A DNA stretch of 47,000 bases from DATCZS01 sp036525795 (GCA_036525795.1 DATCZS010000096.1:1-47000); one strand, 5' to 3'; counted from the first letter of the stretch, positions 18,606 to 27,320 are shown. Translations and numbers: made by a program. Notes: generated by a model from the letters alone, not told the origin.

Positions 18606-20474
18606 TCACCAGCCCCCTCCGCCGCCCCCACCGCCTCCGCCGCCTCCGCCGCCGGAGAACCCGCCGCCTCCGCCAGACGACGAGGGCGGGGTGAACGCGC
18701 CGCGCAGTGCCGACTGCAGGCCGGCGAAGGCGTTCTGGGTGGGACCACCGGAATGGCCGTAGTGGCCGTACCAGTAGATCCTCGAGGTCTGCTCGAGCTC
18801 TTGGGGGGCCTGGATTCGCGCCGTCTCCAAGACCTCCTCGGCCACGCCGAACGAGATGGCGTACACCAGGTAGCGGTCCCACAGGTCGAGTGAGATTGCG
18901 GGAGCCTCGTGCAGCCGGCTGAAGTCGGTCAGATAGCGCCGGAACGCCTCCCAGCGCGCCGACTCCAATGCGCCTTCGGCGGTGCGCCGGGTCCAGGCCC
19001 GGCGACCGCCGACCATGATCGCCATGATCAGGCCGTTTCCGACGAGTACCGCCACCAACAGTCCGGGGAACACGCTCGTCTCGCCGAAGCGGGCCAGCAG
19101 GAAGACGGCCAGCACGCCCAGCAGAGCGAGGAGCCCGAAGGCGGCACCCACCACCTTTCGCCCACCGCGGTCGAGCAGGCGCTTCGCCTCGATCTCGGCG
19201 ACGGCCTTCGTCCGGAAGTCCTTGTACGAGGTGGCGTTGGCCGAGATGTCGTCCCGGATCCGGTTGCGCAGCTCGTGAAGCGGAGTCGGACCGTCGGCCA
19301 GGGCGCGGGTCATGATGCGCATCACCGCCTGCTCGCTGGGGTCGACCACCGGCGGCCCGTCGCCCGCCAGGGACAGCACCAGATCGGTGATCTGCTCGGT
19401 GCGCAGTCCCATCCAGGTCTCCCGGTCCACCGCCGACGGATCGGCGTCGATGCTCCCTCTCCGGATCAAGTCGAACAGGGTGGCGACGAAGTCGCGCTCT
19501 GTGACCACCCCCTGTGACAGGAGTGCGCTCACCTCGGCGGGTGGGAGATCGGACGGCGGCTCCTGTTCGTACTCCCGGTCGTACGCCACCTTCGGCTCCC
19601 GTCCGAACCGGTTGAACACGAATCCGGCGGCGAGGAGCGCCGGGATGGTGGCAGCCATCACTCCTCCCCAGATCACCGATCGCATTCGGGAGGCGCGACC
19701 GGCCGTCTCCTCGGCAAAACGCTCCTCTTCGTCGAGGATGAACGGCAGGCCGTCCCCCCGAACGACCTTGGCGCCGGCGGTCGAGGTGAGGAGCGACCGG
19801 GGAAACACCACCCGCATCTCCACCCACTCGCCTGCCGGAACGCTGCCCGCCTCCAGCCGGGGTGACACGCCGTCCGGTCCCAGGCTGGTGGTGCCATCGA
19901 CGGTGTCGGCATGGCCCCAGACACGGACGTCGCCCTCGGCCGCTCCGGCCGGGATCGCCATCCGGGCGGTGAGCGATCCGAGCCGCACCTGCCACTCGTC
20001 GCCCCACACCTTCCAGTTGACGTCGACCACGTCGTCGTGGGCGACCGCGACGCCGGTGACCGTGTAGCGGATCGAGAACGTGCGGTCCTGGTCCGTGGCC
20101 CGGTAGTGCCACACGATCCGGATCCGTCCGCCCAGGTCGCGCACTCCGAAGGTCCCGTCCGGAGACGAGCAGCCCAGGTCGGTGCAGCCCCCGGGCTGGT
20201 AGCGCCGCTCGCCCTCGGAGACGGCGACGCCGGAGATGGCCTCGCCGGCCCGGAGTGGGATCTCCCGGTACGCCCCCTGGAAGGTGCCGTCGAAGTCGTA
20301 GGTGATGCGCTCGGTGACGACCACCGATCCGTCCGGGGCGACGTCGATCAGCACATCGGCCTCGGGAAGGGAGAAGGACTTGGCCAGCGCCGTCAGCGGC
20401 AGCGCCAGCGTCAGGAGCACGGCGGCGGCCAGCGCCACCGGGCGGGCGATGCGCGGGCGGCGCCGTCTCGGCAT
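18606..20474 (-). CDS. DUF2207 membrane protein with poly-glycine tail
   Basis: 622 aa. A signal peptide/first helix (about 10-31) precedes a secreted beta-rich domain (about 35-245, VLIDVAPDGSVVVTERITYDFDGTFQGAYREIPL), a membrane helix (about 265-290, VIWGGVMAATIPALLAAGFVF), a cytoplasmic part with PPAEVSALLSQGVVTERDFVATLFDLIRRG, then two more helices (about 450-495), WEAFRRYLTDFSRL and a tail of almost only Gly, Ser and a final Trp. This is the DUF2207 architecture, often found beside LemA. Function is unproven; an envelope role is usual speculation. The ATG lies 5 nt after the lemA stop, so the two form an operon. Confidence 0.9.
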   Translation of the reverse strand: MPRRRRPRIARPVALAAAVLLTLALPLTALAKSFSLPEADVLIDVAPDGSVVVTERITYDFDGTFQGAYREIPLRAGEAISGVAVSEGERRYQPGGCTDLGCSSPDGTFGVRDLGGRIRIVWHYRATDQDRTFSIRYTVTGVAVAHDDVVDVNWKVWGDEWQVRLGSLTARMAIPAGAAEGDVRVWGHADTVDGTTSLGPDGVSPRLEAGSVPAGEWVEMRVVFPRSLLTSTAGAKVVRGDGLPFILDEEERFAEETAGRASRMRSVIWGGVMAATIPALLAAGFVFNRFGREPKVAYDREYEQEPPSDLPPAEVSALLSQGVVTERDFVATLFDLIRRGSIDADPSAVDRETWMGLRTEQITDLVLSLAGDGPPVVDPSEQAVMRIMTRALADGPTPLHELRNRIRDDISANATSYKDFRTKAVAEIEAKRLLDRGGRKVVGAAFGLLALLGVLAVFLLARFGETSVFPGLLVAVLVGNGLIMAIMVGGRRAWTRRTAEGALESARWEAFRRYLTDFSRLHEAPAISLDLWDRYLVYAISFGVAEEVLETARIQAPQELEQTSRIYWYGHYGHSGGPTQNAFAGLQSALRGAFTPPSSSGGGGGFSGGGGGGGGGGGGGGW

Positions 20475-20479
20475 GTCGG

Positions 20480-21022
20480 TCAGAACTGGACGCGCGGCGC
20501 CTCGTCCGCCGCGTCGGGGGCGTCGAAGAACTCGCGGACCTTGAATCCGGTGAGCGAGGCCACGATGTTGGACGGAACCGTCTGCACCCGGTTGTTGAAG
20601 GTGAGCACGGTGTCGTTGTAGATCTGGCGGCTGATCGAGATCTTGTTCTCGGTGTCGGACAGCTCGGTCTGGAGCTGGGAGAAGTTGGTCGACGCCTTCA
20701 GATCGGGATACGCCTCCGCCAGGGCAAACAGCTGGCGAAGGGCGCCGGTGAGGAAGTTCTCCGCCTGGGCCTGGTCGCCTGGGTTGGCGGCCGCCTGGGC
20801 GGCGTTGCGTGCCTCGATGACCCGTTCGAATGTCTCCTTCTCGTGCGAGGCATAGCCCTTGACCGTCTCCACCAGGTTGGGGATGAGGTCGTACCGGCGT
20901 TTGAGCTGCACCTCGATCTGGCCCCAGGCGTTGTCGACCCGGTTCCGCGACTGAACCAGTTGGTTGTAGATGAACACCCCCGCGATCAGCAGGAGTCCGA
21001 TGACGAGCAGTACCCATTCCAT
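20480..21022 (-). CDS. lemA: LemA family protein
   Basis: 180 aa. One N-terminal membrane helix (MEWVLLVIGLLLIAGVFIYNQ) is followed by the characteristic VQSRNRVDNAWGQIEVQLKRRYDLIPNLVETVKGYASHEKETFERVIEARNAA and the end FNNRVQTVPSNIVASLTGFKVREFF. LemA proteins form a four-helix soluble bundle anchored in the membrane; their biochemical role is unknown. The ATG at 21022 directly precedes the helix and has TATGCT 7 nt upstream. First gene of the lemA-DUF2207 operon. Confidence 0.95.
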   Translation of the reverse strand: MEWVLLVIGLLLIAGVFIYNQLVQSRNRVDNAWGQIEVQLKRRYDLIPNLVETVKGYASHEKETFERVIEARNAAQAAANPGDQAQAENFLTGALRQLFALAEAYPDLKASTNFSQLQTELSDTENKISISRQIYNDTVLTFNNRVQTVPSNIVASLTGFKVREFFDAPDAADEAPRVQF

Positions 21023-21029
21023 GCTTTCG

Positions 21030-21035
21030 AGCATA
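21030..21035 (-). promoter_or_regulatory. -10 box of lemA
   Basis: Minus-strand TATGCT, 7 nt before the ATG at 21022. Confidence 0.5.
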
Positions 21036-21195
21036 CGGATGGGTGCGGGCGCGTGCTCGGCCCGCATTGTGACGTTCGTGGGCGGGGGCCGGCGCGGGCG
21101 AGCCAGACCGCCGCCAGACACGAAACGCCCGACCAGCCGACATCGTCAGGGTTCCCTGGCGCGCGGGTCCATGACACGCTGCCCATCGCCGCTTC

Positions 21196-21201
21196 TACCC
21201 T
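21196..21201 (+). promoter_or_regulatory. -10 box of the sarcosine-oxidase-like gene
   Basis: TACCCT lies 6 nt before the ATG at 21208. Confidence 0.5.
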
Positions 21202-21207
21202 GCCCGC

Positions 21208-22362
21208 ATGTCCACAGATGCTCAACTGGTGGTGGTGGGCCTCGGGTTGATCGGGGCGGCCGCCGTCCGCCACGCAGCGGTGATGGGGTCGGACGTCGTC
21301 GGGGTGGGCCCCGGGGAGCCGTCGGACTGGTCGACCCATGTCGGTCCGTTCGCCAGTCACTACGACTCCGGTCGGATCACGCGGGTGCTCGATCCATCGC
21401 CCACATGGTCCGAACTGGCCCGCCGTTCGATCAGCCAGTACCCCGAGATCGCCGGGCGCTCCGGGGTCGAGTTTCACGCTCCGGTGGGACTGCTGTGGGT
21501 GGGCGGGCTCGCCGACCTCCGCCCGGTCGGTGCATCGCATGGGGTGGACACCACCGCGATCCCGTTTGGCAACCGGGCGGATCTTCCGTTCGGATTCGAC
21601 GAAGACGACGAGACGATCCTCGAGCCTGCTCCTGCGGGCCACATCGATCCGAGGAAGATGCTGCGGGCACAGCAGATGGCGGCCGTCCACGAGGGGGCGT
21701 CGCTCGTCGACGACGTCGTCGAGTCGATCGAGGAGGGTGACGATGGAGTGCGGCTCCACCTTCGCTCAGGTGGTCGCCTGCATGCGGCGACAGCCATCGT
21801 GTCGGCCGGCGCCTACGCCGGCTTGCTCACAGGCCGGCAGGTGCCCATCGTCCCCACGACCGAGGCGATCGTGCTTGGCGAGGTGAGCAGCGCCGAGGCG
21901 AGCCGGTTGAGCGGACTCCCCGCCGTGATCCATCAGGATGCCTCGTCCGGGCACCTCGACGTGTACGCGGTCCCGCCCGTGCGGTATCCGGATGGCCGCT
22001 GGTACTTGAAGCTGGGCGCGGAGACCGAGAGCGATCACATCGTCGACGACCACGAGTCGGTGCGGCGGTGGATGGCGGGTGAGGAGTCCGAGAGCCGTCG
22101 CGGCCTGCTCATCGACAAGCTGACCGGCATGCTCCCGGGCGTGGAGTTCCTGTCATATGCCGTCAAGCCGTGCATCTACGCCCGCACACCGACCATGCTG
22201 CCGTTCGTCGACCACCTGGGTCCTCGGCTGGTGGTGGCGGCGGGAGGCAACGGACGCGCCGCCAAGAGCGCGGATGCGATCGGGTCGCTGGCGGCCCGGC
22301 TGGCGCTGAGCGGCGACTGGGACGACCCACTGCCCTCCACGGCGTTCGCCTTGCCCGTATAG
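21208..22362 (+). CDS. FAD-dependent oxidoreductase, sarcosine oxidase/DAO type
   Basis: 384 aa. The N-terminal dinucleotide motif is VVVGLGLIGAAAVRHAA, followed by HYDSGRITRVLDPSPTWSELARRS as in monomeric sarcosine oxidase and N-methyltryptophan oxidase. Near the C-terminus, VKPCIYARTPTMLPFVD keeps the cysteine (C322) that in monomeric sarcosine oxidases binds FAD covalently, then VVAAGGNGRAAKSADAIGSLAARL. It would oxidise a secondary or N-methyl amine with O2, giving H2O2. The exact amine is unknown. Convergent with the HybE-like gene; an imperfect GC hairpin lies around 22374-22402. Confidence 0.85.
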   Translation: MSTDAQLVVVGLGLIGAAAVRHAAVMGSDVVGVGPGEPSDWSTHVGPFASHYDSGRITRVLDPSPTWSELARRSISQYPEIAGRSGVEFHAPVGLLWVGGLADLRPVGASHGVDTTAIPFGNRADLPFGFDEDDETILEPAPAGHIDPRKMLRAQQMAAVHEGASLVDDVVESIEEGDDGVRLHLRSGGRLHAATAIVSAGAYAGLLTGRQVPIVPTTEAIVLGEVSSAEASRLSGLPAVIHQDASSGHLDVYAVPPVRYPDGRWYLKLGAETESDHIVDDHESVRRWMAGEESESRRGLLIDKLTGMLPGVEFLSYAVKPCIYARTPTMLPFVDHLGPRLVVAAGGNGRAAKSADAIGSLAARLALSGDWDDPLPSTAFALPV

Positions 22363-22406
22363 GCCCGTACGCCACGACGGTCGGCATCGTGTGCCGGTCG
22401 TCGCCC

Positions 22407-22853
22407 TCAGACCTTCTTGCCGAAGAGCAATGCTCGTCGGTGGGGCTCAGCCACCGTGTCGGCGGGTTCGTAGAGCCGGCGGACGGCGTCACGGAACCAG
22501 GGCAGGACCGGTTCCAGCGAAGCCGCGATTCCGGCCATGGTGAGACACGAGACGTCGGCGACCAGGTTGACCGAGCCGTAGCGGCCGAGCTCGTCGAGGT
22601 GGTTGGGGAACACGGGATGGGGTCGCCCCCCGATTTCGAGCTCGTCTGGCAGGTATCGGTCACCGGGCGGAAAGAACAACCCGTTGACGGTCCAGGGGCA
22701 GATCAGGACCATCGTGTGAACGCCGTGGACCTCGGCGGGGTCCACGACTTCCACGGTCAGCCTCGGGTTGGCCGCCGGGTGGCCCGCGAACATCTCGCGG
22801 TGAACGCGATCGAAGTACTCGAAGGTCATGCGGACCCGCGCATCGAGGTCCAT
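22407..22853 (-). CDS. HybE-like [NiFe]-hydrogenase assembly chaperone
   Basis: 148 aa. The pattern NPRLTVEVVDPAEVHGVHTMVLICPWTVNGLFFPPGDRYLPDELEIGG...PNHLDELGRYGSVNLVADVSCLTMAGIAASLEPVL matches the HybE/HupJ chaperone family, in which a PW-x-N core and a Gly-Tyr segment are conserved. HybE proteins guard the hydrogenase precursor before export or maturation. The final part (LYEPADTVAEPHRRALLFGKK) is typical of the short actinobacterial forms. The call rests on pattern recognition plus the divergent hydrogenase protease and HypA genes. Confidence 0.7.
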   Translation of the reverse strand: MDLDARVRMTFEYFDRVHREMFAGHPAANPRLTVEVVDPAEVHGVHTMVLICPWTVNGLFFPPGDRYLPDELEIGGRPHPVFPNHLDELGRYGSVNLVADVSCLTMAGIAASLEPVLPWFRDAVRRLYEPADTVAEPHRRALLFGKKV

Positions 22854-22859
22854 GTGACA

Positions 22860-22865
22860 AACGTA
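22860..22865 (-). promoter_or_regulatory. -10 box of the HybE-like gene
   Basis: Minus-strand TACGTT, 6 nt before the ATG at 22853. Confidence 0.45.
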
Positions 22866-22884
22866 GCGATCGTTCGTTCGTGAA

Positions 22885-22903
22885 GTAGGGCCTTTTGCCC
22901 TAC
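22885..22903. promoter_or_regulatory. Perfect dyad in the hydrogenase-maturation divergent promoter
   Basis: GTAGGGC and GCCCTAC are perfect 7-bp inverted arms around CTTTT, placed 32 nt upstream of the HybE-like start and about 105 nt before the protease gene. The layout recalls GGG-N-CCC redox/hypoxia operators of the DosR type, but spacing differs by one base. Confidence 0.45.
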
Positions 22904-23007
22904 CTGCTCGGCTCATCCGAGACGCATCCTCGTCGCATGGCGGAGGAGTGCTCGGGGAGCATTTCGTCGATGATCTCGGGTCGCAAGCGCGTTCGAAGGG
23001 ATCGGGT

Positions 23008-23490
23008 GTGATTTCGCCGGTGTTGGTGCTGGGTCTAGGGAACGAACTGTTCACCGACGAGGGTCTCGGCGTCGAGGCAGCCCGTCGGATCGAAGCGCTC
23101 GGGCTGCACGGCGTCGAAGTCGCCGACGGGGGGACCCTCGGACTCGACCTGGTACCCACACTGGCGGATCGACAGGCGATTCTGGTGCTGGATGCGGTTG
23201 TGGCCGAAGGAGCCGAGCCCGGCACCATCGTGGTCCTCGACGATTCGGCGGTGCGCAGCGAGCGCCGCCTGATGATGAGCGCCCATCAGTTGGGGTTGTC
23301 CGAGGCTTTGGCCGCGGCGGATCTCTGGGGGCGAGGACCTGAGGTCTGTACGGCGGTCGGCATGGTCCCCTACTCGCTCGACACCGGCTTTGGTCTCAGC
23401 GAGCCGGCGGAGGACCATCTCGACATGCTGATCGGCTGCGCCCTCGACTACCTCGAAGAGTGGGGGGTGGAGGTTCCGGCTCATGCATGA
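23008..23490 (+). CDS. Hydrogenase maturation protease (HyaD/HybD/HoxW type)
   Basis: 160 aa. Residues that bind nickel in the HybD family are all visible: E18 in LVLGLGNELFTDEGLGVEAARR, D40 in ADGGTLGLDLV, and H93 in SAHQLGLSEAL. Such proteases cut the C-terminal tail of the [NiFe]-hydrogenase large subunit once nickel is in place. The GTG at 23008 is chosen because it begins the first strand and is preceded by GAAGGGA with a 6-nt gap. It overlaps hypA by 8 nt. No hydrogenase structural gene is in the window. Confidence 0.9.
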   Translation: MISPVLVLGLGNELFTDEGLGVEAARRIEALGLHGVEVADGGTLGLDLVPTLADRQAILVLDAVVAEGAEPGTIVVLDDSAVRSERRLMMSAHQLGLSEALAAADLWGRGPEVCTAVGMVPYSLDTGFGLSEPAEDHLDMLIGCALDYLEEWGVEVPAHA

Positions 23491-23842
23491 GCGGGCACCG
23501 ATCGCCGAGGTGGTTGCCGACCTCGAACGACGCCATCGGAAGGCCCCTCTCACCGCGGCGGAGATCGCCGTGGGTCCCACCGTCGATCTGTCGGTGGCGG
23601 AGGCGGCCTACGAGCTCATGGTGCAAGGCACCGACCTGGCAACGGTCGCCATCACGTGGACACGTGCCCTCGACATGCTGGCCTGCGTCTCCTGTGGCTG
23701 GGAATTCGAAGGCCACAAGGTCGACCTGTGCCCGTCGTGTGGCGGCCTTGGCCTTGTCGTCGACCCGGCGCCGGCGGTGGCGCTGGGACGTGTGGAGCCA
23801 GGAGTCTCCGAGCTCGTCGGCCGCCTCCCCGTCATGGACTGA
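23483..23842 (+). CDS. hypA: HypA-like nickel insertion protein
   Basis: 119 aa. It begins Met-His-Glu, the N-terminal nickel site of HypA, and has the zinc site as two CxxC pairs, C68/C71 (ACVSCGWEF) and C83/C86 (LCPSCGG). HypA delivers nickel to the hydrogenase large subunit, usually with HypB. The sequence between (TAAEIAVGPTVDLSVAEAAYELMVQGTDLA) fits the HypA strand-helix order, although several consensus positions differ, so it may be a paralogue dedicated to one hydrogenase. It overlaps the protease gene by 8 nt. Confidence 0.85.
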   Translation: MHERAPIAEVVADLERRHRKAPLTAAEIAVGPTVDLSVAEAAYELMVQGTDLATVAITWTRALDMLACVSCGWEFEGHKVDLCPSCGGLGLVVDPAPAVALGRVEPGVSELVGRLPVMD

Positions 23843-23877
23843 GCCGCTCGGTCCTGTCCGGGCCGAATGCCGGCCAC

Positions 23878-23883
23878 TACGGT
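23878..23883 (+). promoter_or_regulatory. -10 box of the membrane-Rieske oxygenase gene
   Basis: TACGGT lies 6 nt before the ATG at 23890, suggesting transcription separate from hypA, which ends 47 nt upstream. Confidence 0.45.
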
Positions 23884-23889
23884 GAAGGC

Positions 23890-25827
23890 ATGAAGAGGGG
23901 GATTGTCAACGGGCTCGAGGTCATGGCGGCGGGCGCGTCCCTGGCCCTGCTGGTGTGGCTCGCAGTGGTCACGCCCGCGATCGAGACGGTGTTCTGGTCG
24001 GTCCTCTCGGTCGTGGCGGTCTTGAACCTGCTCGTGTACGTCACTCCCCGGCCTCTGGTTCGCGTCATGTCGATGCCGTTCGCCTTCCGTCTCGATCAGA
24101 ACTGGGGTGTCCGTGGCTTCGAGATGCAGGCGGTGACATACGCCTCGTATCACACACGCTGGCTCGCCGGCATCACTCATGTGGGCTTCGCCGCCGACGC
24201 CGTGGCATGGACGGTGCTCCTGTATCTGGCGGCCGGGTGGTGGGGCGTCGCCGGGCTGATCGTGTTCAAGCTGGTTCAGATTCTCTCGTATTCCGATCGG
24301 AAGGTGGCAGTGCTGTTGGCGGCTGCCTGGATCGGCGTCGGAGGAGCGGGGTGGCTGGTGGTCTCCCTGGGCGAGCGAGCCGCAGTCGCCGCGCTTGCGA
24401 TGGCCACGGTCATCGTCACGGCCGTGTGGCGGGTGGTGGGGCACACCGTTGAGCCCGTTCCCCCGGGGGTCTCGGGGAGCTACCGGTTCGTACCCCTCGA
24501 AGACCTGGGACTCACGCCCACGCTCGGGGCATCGGCCCTGGTGGGGGTGGTGGCGGAGGCGGCCTCCGGACTCCCCCACCGGTTGTTCGACTTCTGGGCG
24601 GTGGACACCGCGTCCAGGGTCTTCGGGTTCCGCCCGGCAGTGCGGATCGGGAGAGAAGAGATCGACCGGCAGCGGGCGCTCGTGTTCCGTTCCGGGTGGG
24701 GTGCAGCCCCGGCCACGCGCCACCTGGTCGACTTCGGGCGCCGGGCCTTCAGGGCCGATCGTCGTCCTTCGACGTTGCCGCCATTCCCGGACGGCTGGTA
24801 CGCGGTGGCGTTCTCCGACGACCTCGTGCCCGGGCAGATCCTGAGCCGGACGTTCTGTGGCGAGGAAGTGGTCGCGTTCCGGACCGTGTCCGGGGAGCCG
24901 GTGGTGATGGCGGCGCATTGCCCTCACCTCGGGGCCCATCTGGGTGTGGGCGGCACCGTCGACGGCGAGGAGATCGCGTGTCCGTTCCACGGGTTCCGTT
25001 TCGACCCCGCCGGCACGTGCGTGGCCACGGGGTACGGGAGCGATCCGCCGCGTGAGCTGATGGCGCCCGTTCGGTCCGTCCACGAGACAGACGGCATCAT
25101 CCTCGCCTGGCACGGTGCGGATCAGGGGCCGAGCTTCGTCATTCCCGAACTCGACGGCGAAGGGTGGAGCAGTCTCGTCCACCGGAGCTACCGCCTGCGG
25201 GATCACCCCCAGGAGACCACCGAGAATGCCGTCGATCTCGGCCACTTCGCAGTGGTGCACGGCTACGACTCGGTGGAGATGCTGGAGCCCGTGGAGGTGG
25301 ACGGTCCATCGTTCACGGTTCGATACGCGGCGGCGCGGCCGATGCCGTGGCTCGGGCCGCTGGCTCGACCCGTCCGATTCGAGTTCGCGCCCTCCATCCG
25401 GGGCCTCGGGTACTCGCTGGTGCACGTCGCCATTCCCGACCTGGGCATCGAGGCGCGGCTCCTGGTGCTCGCCACCCCGATAGACGGCACACATGTCGAC
25501 CTGCGGCTGGGACTGCGGCTGAGGCATATCGCCGAGCCGGGCAGGGTTCACCGGCTGGTCACGCTCGTTCCACGGCGGGTACTCGGCTGGGTCGTTTCCC
25601 GTTCCATCCTGGCCGGGTTCGCCGGGGACGCCGGGCAGGACTTCCCCATCTGGGAGAACAAGGCGTACGTCGAGCGCCCCCGCCTGGCGAGAGGTGACGG
25701 TCCGATCGGGGTGTATCGGAGATGGGCCCGCCAGTTCTACCCGGAGCGGACGGCGGCCGATGCGGAGGGCACCGACATCACGATCGACCTCTCCGAGTCA
25801 TCGGTTCCCCACGAGACGTCCCCCTGA
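23890..25827 (+). CDS. Fusion of a multi-helix membrane domain and a Rieske non-heme iron oxygenase
   Basis: 645 aa. Residues about 1-190 hold roughly six membrane helices. This part has H88-x8-H97 (SYHTRWLAGITHVGF) and WRVVGHTVEP with H185 and E188, faintly like Mpo1/DUF962 iron dioxygenases. After a linker comes a Rieske [2Fe-2S] domain (about 295-395): C344-P-H346...C364-PF-H367. The catalytic domain has ENAVDLGHFAVVHGY, with H452 and H457 as iron ligands and D449 as the bridging Asp, and QDFPIWENK with D584 as likely third ligand, as in KshA and cholesterol 7-desaturase relatives. It should need a ferredoxin and reductase from elsewhere; the substrate is probably hydrophobic (sterol, hopanoid or lipid). 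It follows hypA by 47 nt. Confidence 0.85.
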   Translation: MKRGIVNGLEVMAAGASLALLVWLAVVTPAIETVFWSVLSVVAVLNLLVYVTPRPLVRVMSMPFAFRLDQNWGVRGFEMQAVTYASYHTRWLAGITHVGFAADAVAWTVLLYLAAGWWGVAGLIVFKLVQILSYSDRKVAVLLAAAWIGVGGAGWLVVSLGERAAVAALAMATVIVTAVWRVVGHTVEPVPPGVSGSYRFVPLEDLGLTPTLGASALVGVVAEAASGLPHRLFDFWAVDTASRVFGFRPAVRIGREEIDRQRALVFRSGWGAAPATRHLVDFGRRAFRADRRPSTLPPFPDGWYAVAFSDDLVPGQILSRTFCGEEVVAFRTVSGEPVVMAAHCPHLGAHLGVGGTVDGEEIACPFHGFRFDPAGTCVATGYGSDPPRELMAPVRSVHETDGIILAWHGADQGPSFVIPELDGEGWSSLVHRSYRLRDHPQETTENAVDLGHFAVVHGYDSVEMLEPVEVDGPSFTVRYAAARPMPWLGPLARPVRFEFAPSIRGLGYSLVHVAIPDLGIEARLLVLATPIDGTHVDLRLGLRLRHIAEPGRVHRLVTLVPRRVLGWVVSRSILAGFAGDAGQDFPIWENKAYVERPRLARGDGPIGVYRRWARQFYPERTAADAEGTDITIDLSESSVPHETSP

Positions 25828-25893
25828 CATCGGAACCGTCCGTCCGTGGGGGAGCCGACCCAACGCGCCGACCGGGTGCACACGGCACGCCGG

Positions 25894-27306
25894 CTAGTCC
25901 AGGTCGTGGGGGAGAGCGCTGCGGAACGCGCGTAGGAAAGCGTACGGCGTGGCGTGGAGGAAGTTCGAGACCCGCGACGTGTAGACGTCGGCGTAGCGCT
26001 CCACCTGTCTCGCAAACAGGCTCTTGTCGGCGCCTGCCCGCATCAGCAGTCCCCAGGTCGGGTTGTTGAGCGTGCCGGCCTCGATCGCCAGCGGGGCGAT
26101 CTCGTCGTCCAGTTCGGCCAGGTCGGCGCGGACCCGTTCGGCCTGCGCCTCGATCTCGGCGACGTCCGCCTCTTCCTCGCCACCCTTCTTTCGGCGCAGC
26201 CGCCGCAAGCGGAGCTCCGCCAGCGTGGCCTCGAGACCCTCCTTGAGATTCATCAGCTCCATCAGCTGCGCCTCGCGATGGCCGAACGCCGAGAGCGCCT
26301 CCACCTCGGCGTCGAGTTCATGGAGCACCAGGGCCGTCCGCCACCGCAAGGTCTTCTTGGAGGCGTGGACGTCCCCGAACAGGTGGTCGCCGACGTAGAG
26401 GATCTCCTCGCCGGACACCCCCAGGCTCTCCTCCACCTGCCGTGCGCACCCGCCGAAGTAGACGCCGCCTTTCTCGATGGGCCCGAAGTGCGGCCGGAGG
26501 AGCGCCCGTTCCTCGTCGACCACCCGGTAGAGCCGGTGGTCGTCGGAGAAGAAGTCTGGCTTGTTGGCCGAGACGATCACCGTGTCGAAGATGTCTCTCC
26601 ACGTCTCGCCGGAGTCCATGCGGGGGTCGAAGACGTGGCTGAGGATTCGGTCTGCGTACTCCCAGTCGGAGTTGGTGATCAGCATCAGATGCTTGCCGGC
26701 GGCCCGTTGATCGCGCAACGTCTGGACGACGTCTGGGTCGGCTTCGATGAACCGGTCCGGCTCGGCGGCGATCTCCGACTTGAGGGTGCCTTCGACGTGG
26801 GCGGCGTCGAGGGCGTCGCGGACGACCCGATAGAGGCTCTCGTATCCCATCACCTCCGGGATCGAACCCTTGTCCGCCAGGTCGACCAACTGGGCGAACA
26901 GTGTCGCCTCGGACAGCGAGAAGAGGGTGTTGAGAAACGCCCAGCGCGGCTCTGCGAGGTCGACGGTGGTCCCCGCATAGGTGCGCCGGGTCTCGTCGAA
27001 TTCCAGCATCCGGGTCCCGTGGACTGCCCGGATCACGTATCCGAACCGTGTCACCTTGAGGAGGTTGCCGAGCTCGAGGTCGATGGTCAGCCCCTGGATG
27101 ACACGGGCGGGATCGAACTCCAGTCCCTCCACAGCCCACCCTCGCTCGGCCAGGCGCCGGACGGTGTGCTGGTAGGCCCGCCGCTCCCATTCCTCGGTGT
27201 TGTAGTGGACCAGCGTGTAGTCGAGGTCGTAGCCGATCACCTTGATCGATCGGAGGTTGAGCGTCCGGTTGCAGTAGATGGCGGCAGAGGGTCTTGCGGG
27301 GGTCAC
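25894..27306 (-). CDS. HAD-superfamily 5'-nucleotidase (cN-II/NT5DC-like)
   Basis: 470 aa. HAD motif I is VIGYDLDYTLVHY, motif II LMLITNSDWEYADRIL, and motifs III/IV include KPDFF and ILYVGDHLFGDVHASKK. This matches the HAD-IG cytosolic purine 5'-nucleotidase family, known mainly from eukaryotes and some bacteria. A charged helical insert (about 345-400, RRLRRKKGGEEEADVAEIEAQAERV) probably forms a coiled coil; the end reads VSNFLHATPYAFLRAFRSALPHD. It would dephosphorylate purine nucleotides such as IMP or GMP. The GTG at 27306 has TACGAT 8 nt upstream. Convergent with the Rieske gene; nothing was seen in the 66-nt gap. Confidence 0.9.
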   Translation of the reverse strand: MTPARPSAAIYCNRTLNLRSIKVIGYDLDYTLVHYNTEEWERRAYQHTVRRLAERGWAVEGLEFDPARVIQGLTIDLELGNLLKVTRFGYVIRAVHGTRMLEFDETRRTYAGTTVDLAEPRWAFLNTLFSLSEATLFAQLVDLADKGSIPEVMGYESLYRVVRDALDAAHVEGTLKSEIAAEPDRFIEADPDVVQTLRDQRAAGKHLMLITNSDWEYADRILSHVFDPRMDSGETWRDIFDTVIVSANKPDFFSDDHRLYRVVDEERALLRPHFGPIEKGGVYFGGCARQVEESLGVSGEEILYVGDHLFGDVHASKKTLRWRTALVLHELDAEVEALSAFGHREAQLMELMNLKEGLEATLAELRLRRLRRKKGGEEEADVAEIEAQAERVRADLAELDDEIAPLAIEAGTLNNPTWGLLMRAGADKSLFARQVERYADVYTSRVSNFLHATPYAFLRAFRSALPHDLD

Positions 27307-27314
27307 GTGTTCCG

Positions 27315-27320
27315 ATCGTA
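27315..27320 (-). promoter_or_regulatory. -10 box of the 5'-nucleotidase gene
   Basis: Minus-strand TACGAT, 8 nt before the GTG at 27306. Confidence 0.4.

Noticed and set aside
23608..25551. Long minus-strand open frame opposite HypA and the Rieske gene.
   Set aside because: Low-complexity composition rich in Arg, Gly, Pro and His, antisense to genes with full motifs.
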